Assembly (NCBI GenBank): GCA_946480915.1
Contig: CAMLLO010000002.1
Location: forward strand, 124,001 to 188,000
DNA: 64,000 nucleotides
From: an uncultured Sphingobacteriaceae bacterium
Lineage (GTDB): Bacteria; Bacteroidota; Bacteroidia; Sphingobacteriales; Sphingobacteriaceae
Reading direction: 5' to 3'
The position numbers were made by a program, and so were the translations under genes. Each line of letters begins with the position of its first letter. Position 1 is the stretch's first letter. Below the pieces are notes generated by a model that searched no databases, was not told the DNA's origin, and saw only the letters and a list, made by a program, of their open reading frames with translations. Shown here one piece after another: positions 43,748 through 51,110 of the stretch.

Positions 43748-46126
43748 ATGCAAAAAAGCACTTTTAAAATACAGGTTGGTTCAGAAATCGGCACTCTCCG
43801 TTCGCTAATCATTCATAGCCCTGATAGTGGTATTGGAAGAGTTGCACCTTCACAAGCTCAAGATTGGCTGTTCGAAGATATTATTCATTTAGACACTGTC
43901 CGAAAGGAAGAATATGATCTATACGTTAAGATATTGATGTATTTTCTTGATCCTGAAAAGATTAAAGGAAAGCTCGCCGAAATCGATTCACCGGAAAATG
44001 AAAGAGCATTTTTCAATCCGGGCAAAGCCGGATTCCACGCGTCATCGAAAGTAATTGAATTTGAAAAACTATTAGCAGATATACTCGCTCAGCCCGACAT
44101 CAAAAACTCACTTACAGCTTCCGTTTGCGCAATTGAGGGCTGTAACTATAAAATCCAGCAGGAACTTATTCACACTGAGCCGCTGGAACTGGCAAAGACC
44201 TTAATTTCCGGCTCACGTTTTGTCGGAGAAATGCTTTTCCCTCCTATACCGAATCTCATCTTCACCAGAGATATTGGTATTGCGATAAACAATTTTATAC
44301 TGATTAATAAACCTGCTAAAGCCGCCAGGGCAAGGGAAACTCTTTTAGCCAGATATATATTTTTTAACCATCCCGTTTTCGAAAACCATCAAAACATTCT
44401 CGAAATTCCGGATAAACTTCAGGATTTTTTAAGACCCGGTGAAGAGCATGGCGAAAAAACAACCATTGAAGGGGGTGATGTTATGGTTGTGAGTCCTGAT
44501 CACGTTTTAATTGGTTGCACAGAAAGAACTTCTGCCAGCGGAGCAAGCGAGGCCATAAAACTGCTTTTTGAACGAAAGGTTGTAAAAAAGGTAACTGTCG
44601 TAAAAATTCCCCCCAAGCGTGATTTTATGCATATCGATACCGTATTTACCCAAATAAACAGAAACACTTGGGTGGTACTGGGTTCAATGTCTTCGCAAAA
44701 ACCCGACAAAGAGTCTGAAGTTGTAGATTATATTTCAGAAAAAAGAAAGAAAGAAAAACCTGAAATCCTGCAATTCGAAATTGATAACATAAACGAGCCA
44801 AAATCATTTAATTGCATAGAAGCTCTTCTTGATGACATCAGCAAAAATGATTTAAAAAGCACAGAAAGAACTCAGTTTATCTATTCAGGAAACAATGTAT
44901 TTCCGTTTGATGTGCGCGAACAATGGACCGACTCGTGTAATTTATTAGCACTAAAAGAAGGCGTTGTGGTAGGATACGAGCGAAACGATAAAACAGTGGA
45001 GGCATTTAAAGAAAAAGGATTCAATATAATAACTGCAGCAGATTTAATTACCCGGTTGGAGAGCGGAGAAAGTTCTGCAGAACATATTGAGAATACGCTT
45101 ATACTAATGCCCTCTGCAGAATTATCAAGAGCTCGCGGAGGTTTTCATTGTATGAGCATGCCACTTTTCAGAGAAAAGCTGGAACCTATTTTTCCAGGAG
45201 AAAAGCTCACGAATGGACCAGCATCTACAATTATGATGATACGTCCGGTAAACTTTGCTTTTAATGAACAAACTGCTGGAAGCAATGCTTTTCAGGACGA
45301 GAGAAATAAAGAATTGAAAGTTCAGAAGAAGGCTTTGAAAGAGTTTGATGACTTTGTCACAATATTAAGAGAGAACCATATAAATGTGCTGGTCTTTGAG
45401 GATAATCCCGAGCCACACACTCCCGATTCTATTTTCCCCAATAATTGGATTTCTACCCACTCGGACGGCAAGATTTTCATTTATCCCATGAAGGCCAGTA
45501 ACCGACGATTTGAAAAGCGGCCGGATATTATTGAAGAATTACGAATGAAATATAAAATTGATACTGAAGTGGATTTGAGTTACCTGGAATCGGAGGGAAA
45601 ATTTCTCGAAGGAACCGGAAGCATGGTATTAGATCGAGTTAAAAAAATTGCCTATGCTTGTATATCGCCACGGACCGACGAAAAGGCGTTAAAGCTATTT
45701 TCGGATCTAAGTGGCTATAAGCCTATCGTTTTCCATGCTTTTGATAAAAAAGGTAAAGCCATCTATCATACCAATGTGATGATGTGTATAGGAGAAACAT
45801 TTGCTGTAATTTGTCTCGAATCGATTACAGACAACAAAGAGAAAAATCAGCTTGTTAAATCACTTCAAGCTTCAGGAAAAAAAATCATCGATATTTCTTT
45901 TGAACAGATGTATAAGTTTGCGGGAAATATGCTTCAGTTAAAAAACACAAAAGGCGACAGCCTGCTCGTCATGTCTGAACAAGCTCGGAATTCTCTCTCC
46001 CCTCAGCAAGTAGAAGAATTAGAGCAATACAGCAAAATCATTGCCTCGCCTTTAAACACAATAGAAAGTTCAGGTGGAGGAAGTGCTAGATGTATGATCG
46101 CGGAAATTTATCTTGCGATGAAGTAA
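43748..46126 (+). CDS. Arginine deiminase fused to a CtlX-type citrulline hydrolase
   Basis: This 792-residue protein (from the ATG at MQKSTFKIQ) contains two guanidino-group-modifying modules. Residues about 1-485 are arginine-deiminase-like: NLIFTRDIG, EGGDVMVV, HIDTVFTQI and the catalytic Cys in RGGFHCMSMPL (about 468). Residues about 493-792 look like the citrulline-utilization hydrolase CtlX: MIRPVNFAFNEQT, PDSIFPNNWISTH, LEGTGSMVLDR, and a Cys in GGGSARCM (about 782). Each module is normally a separate gene of about 400-480 and 300 residues. Predicted flow: arginine to citrulline plus ammonia, then hydrolysis of citrulline. It is divergent from argS and followed by arginine decarboxylase. 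Confidence 0.85.
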   Translation: MQKSTFKIQVGSEIGTLRSLIIHSPDSGIGRVAPSQAQDWLFEDIIHLDTVRKEEYDLYVKILMYFLDPEKIKGKLAEIDSPENERAFFNPGKAGFHASSKVIEFEKLLADILAQPDIKNSLTASVCAIEGCNYKIQQELIHTEPLELAKTLISGSRFVGEMLFPPIPNLIFTRDIGIAINNFILINKPAKAARARETLLARYIFFNHPVFENHQNILEIPDKLQDFLRPGEEHGEKTTIEGGDVMVVSPDHVLIGCTERTSASGASEAIKLLFERKVVKKVTVVKIPPKRDFMHIDTVFTQINRNTWVVLGSMSSQKPDKESEVVDYISEKRKKEKPEILQFEIDNINEPKSFNCIEALLDDISKNDLKSTERTQFIYSGNNVFPFDVREQWTDSCNLLALKEGVVVGYERNDKTVEAFKEKGFNIITAADLITRLESGESSAEHIENTLILMPSAELSRARGGFHCMSMPLFREKLEPIFPGEKLTNGPASTIMMIRPVNFAFNEQTAGSNAFQDERNKELKVQKKALKEFDDFVTILRENHINVLVFEDNPEPHTPDSIFPNNWISTHSDGKIFIYPMKASNRRFEKRPDIIEELRMKYKIDTEVDLSYLESEGKFLEGTGSMVLDRVKKIAYACISPRTDEKALKLFSDLSGYKPIVFHAFDKKGKAIYHTNVMMCIGETFAVICLESITDNKEKNQLVKSLQASGKKIIDISFEQMYKFAGNMLQLKNTKGDSLLVMSEQARNSLSPQQVEELEQYSKIIASPLNTIESSGGGSARCMIAEIYLAMK

Positions 46127-46316
46127 ATCATTAAGCATTCTGTCACCAGTTAAAGTCCCTAAAAAACCAAAACTAATCGAACTATAAAGGCTTAGCAAGG
46201 ATACTAATGCCTAATGAACCTCATTACTACTGAACTATTCTGTAACAAAAAATTCAAATAAAAAGAATAAGCGTAGAAATCATTAAAAAAATCTCATTTT
46301 TGCCAAAACTTAATAA

Positions 46317-47702
46317 ATGCAGAGTTACGAAGAATTTATAGACCTCAGTGTTGGCTTCCCTCAAGAAGGCTTTGAGGTTATCGATGATGAACTTTATTTC
46401 CATGATCTTAACTTGATGGAAATGATCGAAACGTACGGCACGCCCCTCCGTTTTACTTACGTTCCCCTGATTAGCAAAAAAATACAACAGGCTAAACTGT
46501 TATTTAAAAAAGCCATAGTAAATAATAACTATCGCGGAAGCTATAAATACTGTTACTGTACTAAAAGCTCGCATTTTAAGCATGTTGTTGAAGAAGCCTT
46601 AAAAAACAACATCCACCTCGAAACATCTTCCGCATTCGACATGCCGATGATTGATGCCCTTGAAAAGAAAGGTGTTTTAGGTAAAGAGATTACGGTAATT
46701 TGTAACGGATTTAAAACATATCAATACAAACAATACATTATTGATATGCTGCATGATGGTTTCTCTAACATCATCCCGGTATTAGACAATAAAGAAGAAT
46801 TTAATCTGTATGATGACGAGCTTGATATTCCATGTAATTTGGGTATCAGGATAGCAGCAGAAGAGCAGCCAGATTCTCAGTTCTATACGTCAAGACTGGG
46901 TATCAGGATGGAAGATATTCTTGATTTTTACAATAATAAAATTGCGGCTAATCCTAACTTCAAAGTAGTTCTTCTGCATTTCTTTATCAATTCCGGAATT
47001 TCGGATACTCCGTATTACTGGAATGAGCTGGAGAAATATGTGACGTTATACTGCAAATTCAAAAAGATAAATCCCGACCTGACAACCCTTGATATCGGCG
47101 GTGGAATGCCGTTTAAGGATTCCCTGGTTTTTGATTTCGATTACGAGTACATGGTAAACGAAATTGTAAAACGGATCAAAGAAATTTGTGCCGAGCACGA
47201 CGTGGTTGAACCGGACATCATTACCGAATTTGGAAAATACACCTGTGCCGAGGCTTCGGGTATTTTATACAAAGTTTTAGGTAGAAAACAGCAAAATGAC
47301 CGTGAAAAATGGCTTATGCTCGATGGTTCTTTTATCACCAATCTTCCTGATGTTTGGGCATTAAACCAAAAATATATTTTATTGCCTGTAAATAATTGGG
47401 ATTCTGAATACGAACGTGTTAACCTTGGTGGCATCACTTGTGATGGTCAGGATTACTACAGTCAGGAGGCGCATATGAATAACGTATTCATGCCTAAAAC
47501 TCGCAAAGTTCAATATGTAGGCTTCTTCCATACCGGCGCTTACCAGGAAGTGCTAAGTGGCTATGGTGGAATTCATCACTGTCTGCTTCCCTCTCCAAAA
47601 CACGTAATTATTCGACGTAACCGCGACGAAACCTTCAATTTTGAGGTATTCGGAGAAGAGCAGAATAGTAAGCAGGTGTTGAAGATTTTAGGATATACAT
47701 AG
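46317..47702 (+). CDS. speA: Arginine decarboxylase (fold III, Bacteroidota type)
   Basis: This 461-residue PLP enzyme of the alanine-racemase/ornithine-decarboxylase fold has the PLP-Lys83 in the unusual YCYCTKSSHF, the SAFDMPMIDALEKKG region, GGGMPFKDSL for phosphate binding, and the late TCDGQDYYSQEAHMNNVFMP with the substrate-binding Cys/Asp. It converts arginine to agmatine, the entry to polyamines. Assignment to arginine rather than lysine/ornithine rests on the long 461-residue form and the arginine neighbourhood. Confidence 0.88.
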   Translation: MQSYEEFIDLSVGFPQEGFEVIDDELYFHDLNLMEMIETYGTPLRFTYVPLISKKIQQAKLLFKKAIVNNNYRGSYKYCYCTKSSHFKHVVEEALKNNIHLETSSAFDMPMIDALEKKGVLGKEITVICNGFKTYQYKQYIIDMLHDGFSNIIPVLDNKEEFNLYDDELDIPCNLGIRIAAEEQPDSQFYTSRLGIRMEDILDFYNNKIAANPNFKVVLLHFFINSGISDTPYYWNELEKYVTLYCKFKKINPDLTTLDIGGGMPFKDSLVFDFDYEYMVNEIVKRIKEICAEHDVVEPDIITEFGKYTCAEASGILYKVLGRKQQNDREKWLMLDGSFITNLPDVWALNQKYILLPVNNWDSEYERVNLGGITCDGQDYYSQEAHMNNVFMPKTRKVQYVGFFHTGAYQEVLSGYGGIHHCLLPSPKHVIIRRNRDETFNFEVFGEEQNSKQVLKILGYT

Positions 47703-47878
47703 AGAAAAAGAAGGATTTAGAAAACGACCTTTCGTCTTTATTGGAAATCCAGTCCCGCTTTTGTTTCAAATCCTCATTACGCGCCCGAAGGGGGCGCTTC
47801 ATTCCGGGTTTTCCACTCAATCGGGTTTGGATTTGAAAAGACACTTTTCCAAATATCCTGTAAAATCCCTGGATTTCG

Positions 47879-47914
47879 AGATTTGACAACTTTTCAAAAA
47901 GTTGTCAAATCTTT
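47879..47914. terminator. Long bidirectional terminator hairpin
   Basis: A 16-bp perfect stem AGATTTGACAACTTTT / AAAAGTTGTCAAATCT with a 2-nt loop is followed by TT. It lies between the convergent arginine decarboxylase and dioxygenase genes. Confidence 0.75.
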
Positions 47915-47924
47915 AATCTCACAA

Positions 47925-48791
47925 TCACGCCTCCCCCATCATCAATCCTTCAATAGTATGGCCCTGTTCAATAGGCTCAAGGGCATCCACCAAACGACAG
48001 GTTAAATGTTCTTTTAAACTCTGCGGAAGCCTTTCATAAAATGCTTTTGTAATTTGCAAATCATGCCGTTCAGCATTATTCGCTCCGGGTGCATCAACCC
48101 CAAGAACCAGAGCTGGCCTCGATTTATCTGAATAATTAGCAGTGCCGCGATGTATCGTGAGAGCGGACCGGGCCGAGATATCTCCCATCTTCGGCATTTT
48201 ACGTTGAGCCCGCTGCTCATATCTCTCATAATTGCCCTTGGGTGGAAACATATCATGCTGAAAATCTATAGGTAAATCCCATTGTGTGCCTGGAGCAATT
48301 TCGAAAGGACCCATATCTTCAAACACATCAACGGTAGTCAAGTTGAATGCCAATGAATTTAACCTCCTTCCTCTTATTGTATCTTCAGGAGCAGCGAAAT
48401 CACGATGCCAAGGCTGAACTTGCGCACCCGGATTTGGCACATCAAACCCTATTTCGACAATCTTATATTCGGGACCAAGCACAGTCTCGCATACAAATAT
48501 TATCCAGGGATGAGTAGCCAGGTCAAGAAAACCGGTAATATCTTCAGGATGTATTTCAACATAATGCCGCTTTGGCCCGCGTCCAACAGCACCACCCGGA
48601 CGTTTTAATGCCTCTTCGTAAAGCTCTAAAAGTTCTTCATGCAGGTGCTGCACCCATTCTCGGCTAAATGCCCCTTTGTAGGCTATTATTCCATCCCCGT
48701 ACAAACCACCCATAATTTCGGCAACATCAAAAGTTGGCGTTTGTACCCCTGACACCTCAGTATGAGCTTGATTTATGTTTTCGGTTTTCAT
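47925..48791 (-). CDS. Phytanoyl-CoA dioxygenase (PhyH) family protein
   Basis: This 288-residue Fe(II)/2-oxoglutarate-dependent oxygenase has the His-x-Asp pair in QPWHRDFAAPED, the distal His in LTIHRGTANYSD, and a following SRPALVLG with the 2-oxoglutarate-binding Arg. The substrate is unknown; relatives hydroxylate lipids or small metabolites. It is divergent from the DUF4402 locus and not obviously part of it. Confidence 0.88.
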   Translation of the reverse strand: MKTENINQAHTEVSGVQTPTFDVAEIMGGLYGDGIIAYKGAFSREWVQHLHEELLELYEEALKRPGGAVGRGPKRHYVEIHPEDITGFLDLATHPWIIFVCETVLGPEYKIVEIGFDVPNPGAQVQPWHRDFAAPEDTIRGRRLNSLAFNLTTVDVFEDMGPFEIAPGTQWDLPIDFQHDMFPPKGNYERYEQRAQRKMPKMGDISARSALTIHRGTANYSDKSRPALVLGVDAPGANNAERHDLQITKAFYERLPQSLKEHLTCRLVDALEPIEQGHTIEGLMMGEA

Positions 48792-48982
48792 ATAGTTTTT
48801 CTATTCCACCTCGCAACGATAATGCCATTCACCCAAGGCAGGTTTTAGCATTTATTTCTTATAACGATAAGACACCAAGTATTTCGCACATCTTAAAAAA
48901 CTGTGATATATGCTTATTACCAAGCTGTTGAAACACAAAAGCTATGTTAAAACGCTTAAATCCGAAACATTCAATCGTTTAT

Positions 48983-49016
48983 TTTAAAATATTCTGGTAA
49001 CCTAATTTAAAATATT
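48983..49016. promoter_or_regulatory. Two direct repeats upstream of the DUF4402 locus
   Basis: The 11-bp sequence TTTAAAATATT occurs at 48983-48993 and 49006-49016, a 23-bp period (about two helical turns). It lies 60-93 nt before the first DUF4402 ATG, in the divergent space shared with the dioxygenase gene. This spacing suits a regulator-binding site; no regulator is identified. Confidence 0.4.
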
Positions 49017-49075
49017 AACGTAGTAGAGTCCTGTTAAAACAAAACTCTTCAAATAAATAACTAAAACGAAAAAAA

Positions 49076-49597
49076 ATGAACACTTTTACAAAAACCTTAG
49101 CTCTTGCATTAACAGTTTTCGGATTTTCAACGCACTCTTTTGCGCAGGTTTCCGCCACTTCAACTGCAACGGCCTTAATTGTCACGCCAATTACAATTAC
49201 AAAACAAGTGGATATGAATTTTGGCAACATTGCTGTGAGTGCAACTGGTGGTACCGTTGTATTGGCACCTGCAGGAACACGTACAACAACTGGCGGTGTA
49301 GTACTTCCGACAACAGCAACCGGTACTGTTACGGCAGCATCTTTCGATATTACAGGACAGGCTAACTACACCTATGCAATCACTTTACCTTCCACTGCTA
49401 CTACACTTACTAGGAATTCCGGTGTCGAGACAATGAGTGTAGGTACCTTTACAAGTTCACCATCTCTAACTGGCACTTTAAGTGCAGGGGGTGCCCAAAC
49501 AATTACGGTGGGTGCAACGCTAACTGTAGGAAACAGCCAAGCCGCTGGTACTTACGTATCAGGCACGCCATTCACTGTCACTGTAAATTATAACTAG
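49076..49597 (+). CDS. DUF4402 secreted protein A (putative fibre subunit)
   Basis: This 173-residue protein has a signal peptide (residues 1-23, ending SFAQ) and an all-beta DUF4402 domain: TSTATALIVTPITITKQVDMNFGNIAVS, VVLAPAGTRTTTGG, then a Thr/Ser/Ala-rich body and a C-terminal strand FTVTVNYN. The alternating pattern of that last strand resembles the donor/chaperone-recognised strand of chaperone-usher pilins. A terminator-like hairpin follows, so it may be expressed more strongly than the downstream genes. Confidence 0.85.
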   Translation: MNTFTKTLALALTVFGFSTHSFAQVSATSTATALIVTPITITKQVDMNFGNIAVSATGGTVVLAPAGTRTTTGGVVLPTTATGTVTAASFDITGQANYTYAITLPSTATTLTRNSGVETMSVGTFTSSPSLTGTLSAGGAQTITVGATLTVGNSQAAGTYVSGTPFTVTVNYN

Positions 49598-49612
49598 TAT
49601 TATCTTAGACAG

Positions 49613-49643
49613 AAAAAAGCGCTTGGGTAGTAAGCGTTTTTTT
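49613..49643 (+). terminator. Hairpin between DUF4402 A and the chaperone gene
   Basis: Stem AAAAAAGCGCTT / AAGCGTTTTTTT with a 7-nt loop and strong T-run, 15 nt after the subunit gene. It could be partial, giving excess subunit relative to the chaperone and usher, as in many pilin operons. Confidence 0.75.
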
Positions 49644-49693
49644 CTATTGTCTATAATCTAAAACCAACTTAATTTTTATATTTATTTATATCT

Positions 49694-50551
49694 ATGACGC
49701 TTCTTAAAAGATATAATCGTAATTTTTACCTCTATTTGTCTTCCGCTTTTCTTTTCTTCTTTGCTTTTTCTACCGCCGCCTCGGCACAAGGAAATCTGCA
49801 AGTTATGCCTAAGCGAGTTGTTTTCGAAGGAAACAAGCGGTTTCAAGAACTCAACTTAGCAAATACTGGTCAGGATAGCGCCCAATTCGTCATTTCATTC
49901 ATTAATTATAAAATGAAAGAGAATGGAGAATTTCAAGAAATAACAACTCCTGAAGAAGGGCAAAACTTTGCAGACAAATTTCTGCGCATTTTTCCACGGA
50001 CAGTAACACTAGCGCCAAATGAGGCCCAGTCCATTAAGGTTCAGGTTATAAAAACTTCGAACTTAGCTGCGGGCGAATATCGTTCTCATATCTATTTCAG
50101 AGCGGTTCCTCCAGTCAAACCGCTTGGCGAAAAAGATACCAAAGCAGATACGAGCTCAGGAATATCTATAAAATTGACGCCAGTCTTTGGCCTAAGCATT
50201 CCGACTATTATCCGGATGGGTGAACCCGATGTTAAAATAACTCTTTCGGATCTAACCTTCGATAACAGTAATAATCTCCCAAAACTTAAATTAATTTTTA
50301 ATCGTAGCGGCAATATGTCGGTCTATGGCGACCTTACAATTAATTATATTTCACCCGAAGGAACTGTTAAGCAGGTGGGTATGGCAAAAGGCCTGGCCGT
50401 ATACACACCGAATCCGAAGCGAAGTTTTATACTAAATTTGGAGCAGAACAAGGACATTAACTATCGCAAGGGCAAACTTCAGGTTATCTATACCACTCCT
50501 CAGGATGCCAAGTCGATAAGCCTTGCGGAAGCAACGCTAGCTTTGAACTAA
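49694..50551 (+). CDS. PapD-like periplasmic pilus-assembly chaperone
   Basis: This 285-residue protein has a signal peptide (about 1-31, ending ASAQ). Two Ig-like domains follow. The first has LQVMPKRVVFEGNKRFQELNLANTG, with the conserved Arg of the chaperone cleft, then FLRIFPRTVTLAPNEAQSIKVQVIK, the counterpart of the chaperone G1 strand. The second domain starts near LTPVFGLSIPTIIR. Chaperones of this family hold pilin subunits by donor-strand complementation. It forms a tight operon with DUF4402 B and the usher. Confidence 0.8.
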   Translation: MTLLKRYNRNFYLYLSSAFLFFFAFSTAASAQGNLQVMPKRVVFEGNKRFQELNLANTGQDSAQFVISFINYKMKENGEFQEITTPEEGQNFADKFLRIFPRTVTLAPNEAQSIKVQVIKTSNLAAGEYRSHIYFRAVPPVKPLGEKDTKADTSSGISIKLTPVFGLSIPTIIRMGEPDVKITLSDLTFDNSNNLPKLKLIFNRSGNMSVYGDLTINYISPEGTVKQVGMAKGLAVYTPNPKRSFILNLEQNKDINYRKGKLQVIYTTPQDAKSISLAEATLALN

Positions 50552-50578
50552 AACACTTGTGGAGAAACAGTACTGAGC

Positions 50579-51088
50579 ATGAAGCTAAGAATAAGTATGA
50601 AAGTTAACCGTAGAATCTTAACACAGTTCATATATGTGGGATGTCTTGTCATGGCCAGTACTTTCACAACACAAGCTCAAACGGTTTCTGTATACCCCAT
50701 ACAAGATTTAAGTTTTGGTGCCTTCATACTGGGTAACACTGGAGGATCTGTAACTGTTTCGCACAGTGGCAACCGTAGTTCGACCGGCGATCTTATTCTG
50801 GCAAATCTGGGTGTTTTTTATTTTCCTGCAACAATTGAAATCGAAGCCCCTGCGGGCACTATCATTTCTATCCTGAACGGTCCTAATACTCAGCTATCCG
50901 GCAGTAATGGCGGTTCCGTCACACTCAGTCTGGGCGCTTCCGATAAAGGTTCATCTTTTACTACAACGGTATCTGCACCACAACGTACCACAGTAAGTAT
51001 TGGGGGCACATTAACAGTAGGAAACCAGCAAAGTAATCCAGCTGGAAATTATAGTGGCACCTTTTCGGTAACATTTATAGAGCAATAA
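50579..51088 (+). CDS. DUF4402 secreted protein B (putative minor subunit)
   Basis: This 169-residue protein has a signal peptide ending TTQAQ and a DUF4402 domain: VYPIQDLSFGAFILGNTGGSVTVSHSGNRSSTG, a long loop region, and SIGGTLTVGNQQSNPAGNYSGTFSVTF. The start may be the Met at 50597. It differs from A and C in lacking the repeated Thr/Ala-rich segment and ends VTFIEQ rather than VTVNYN, which could make it a tip or base subunit. It sits between the chaperone and usher genes (27 and 22 nt gaps). Confidence 0.8.
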   Translation: MKLRISMKVNRRILTQFIYVGCLVMASTFTTQAQTVSVYPIQDLSFGAFILGNTGGSVTVSHSGNRSSTGDLILANLGVFYFPATIEIEAPAGTIISILNGPNTQLSGSNGGSVTLSLGASDKGSSFTTTVSAPQRTTVSIGGTLTVGNQQSNPAGNYSGTFSVTFIEQ

Positions 51089-51110
51089 AGGTCCCGTTTA
51101 AGGGATTGTC

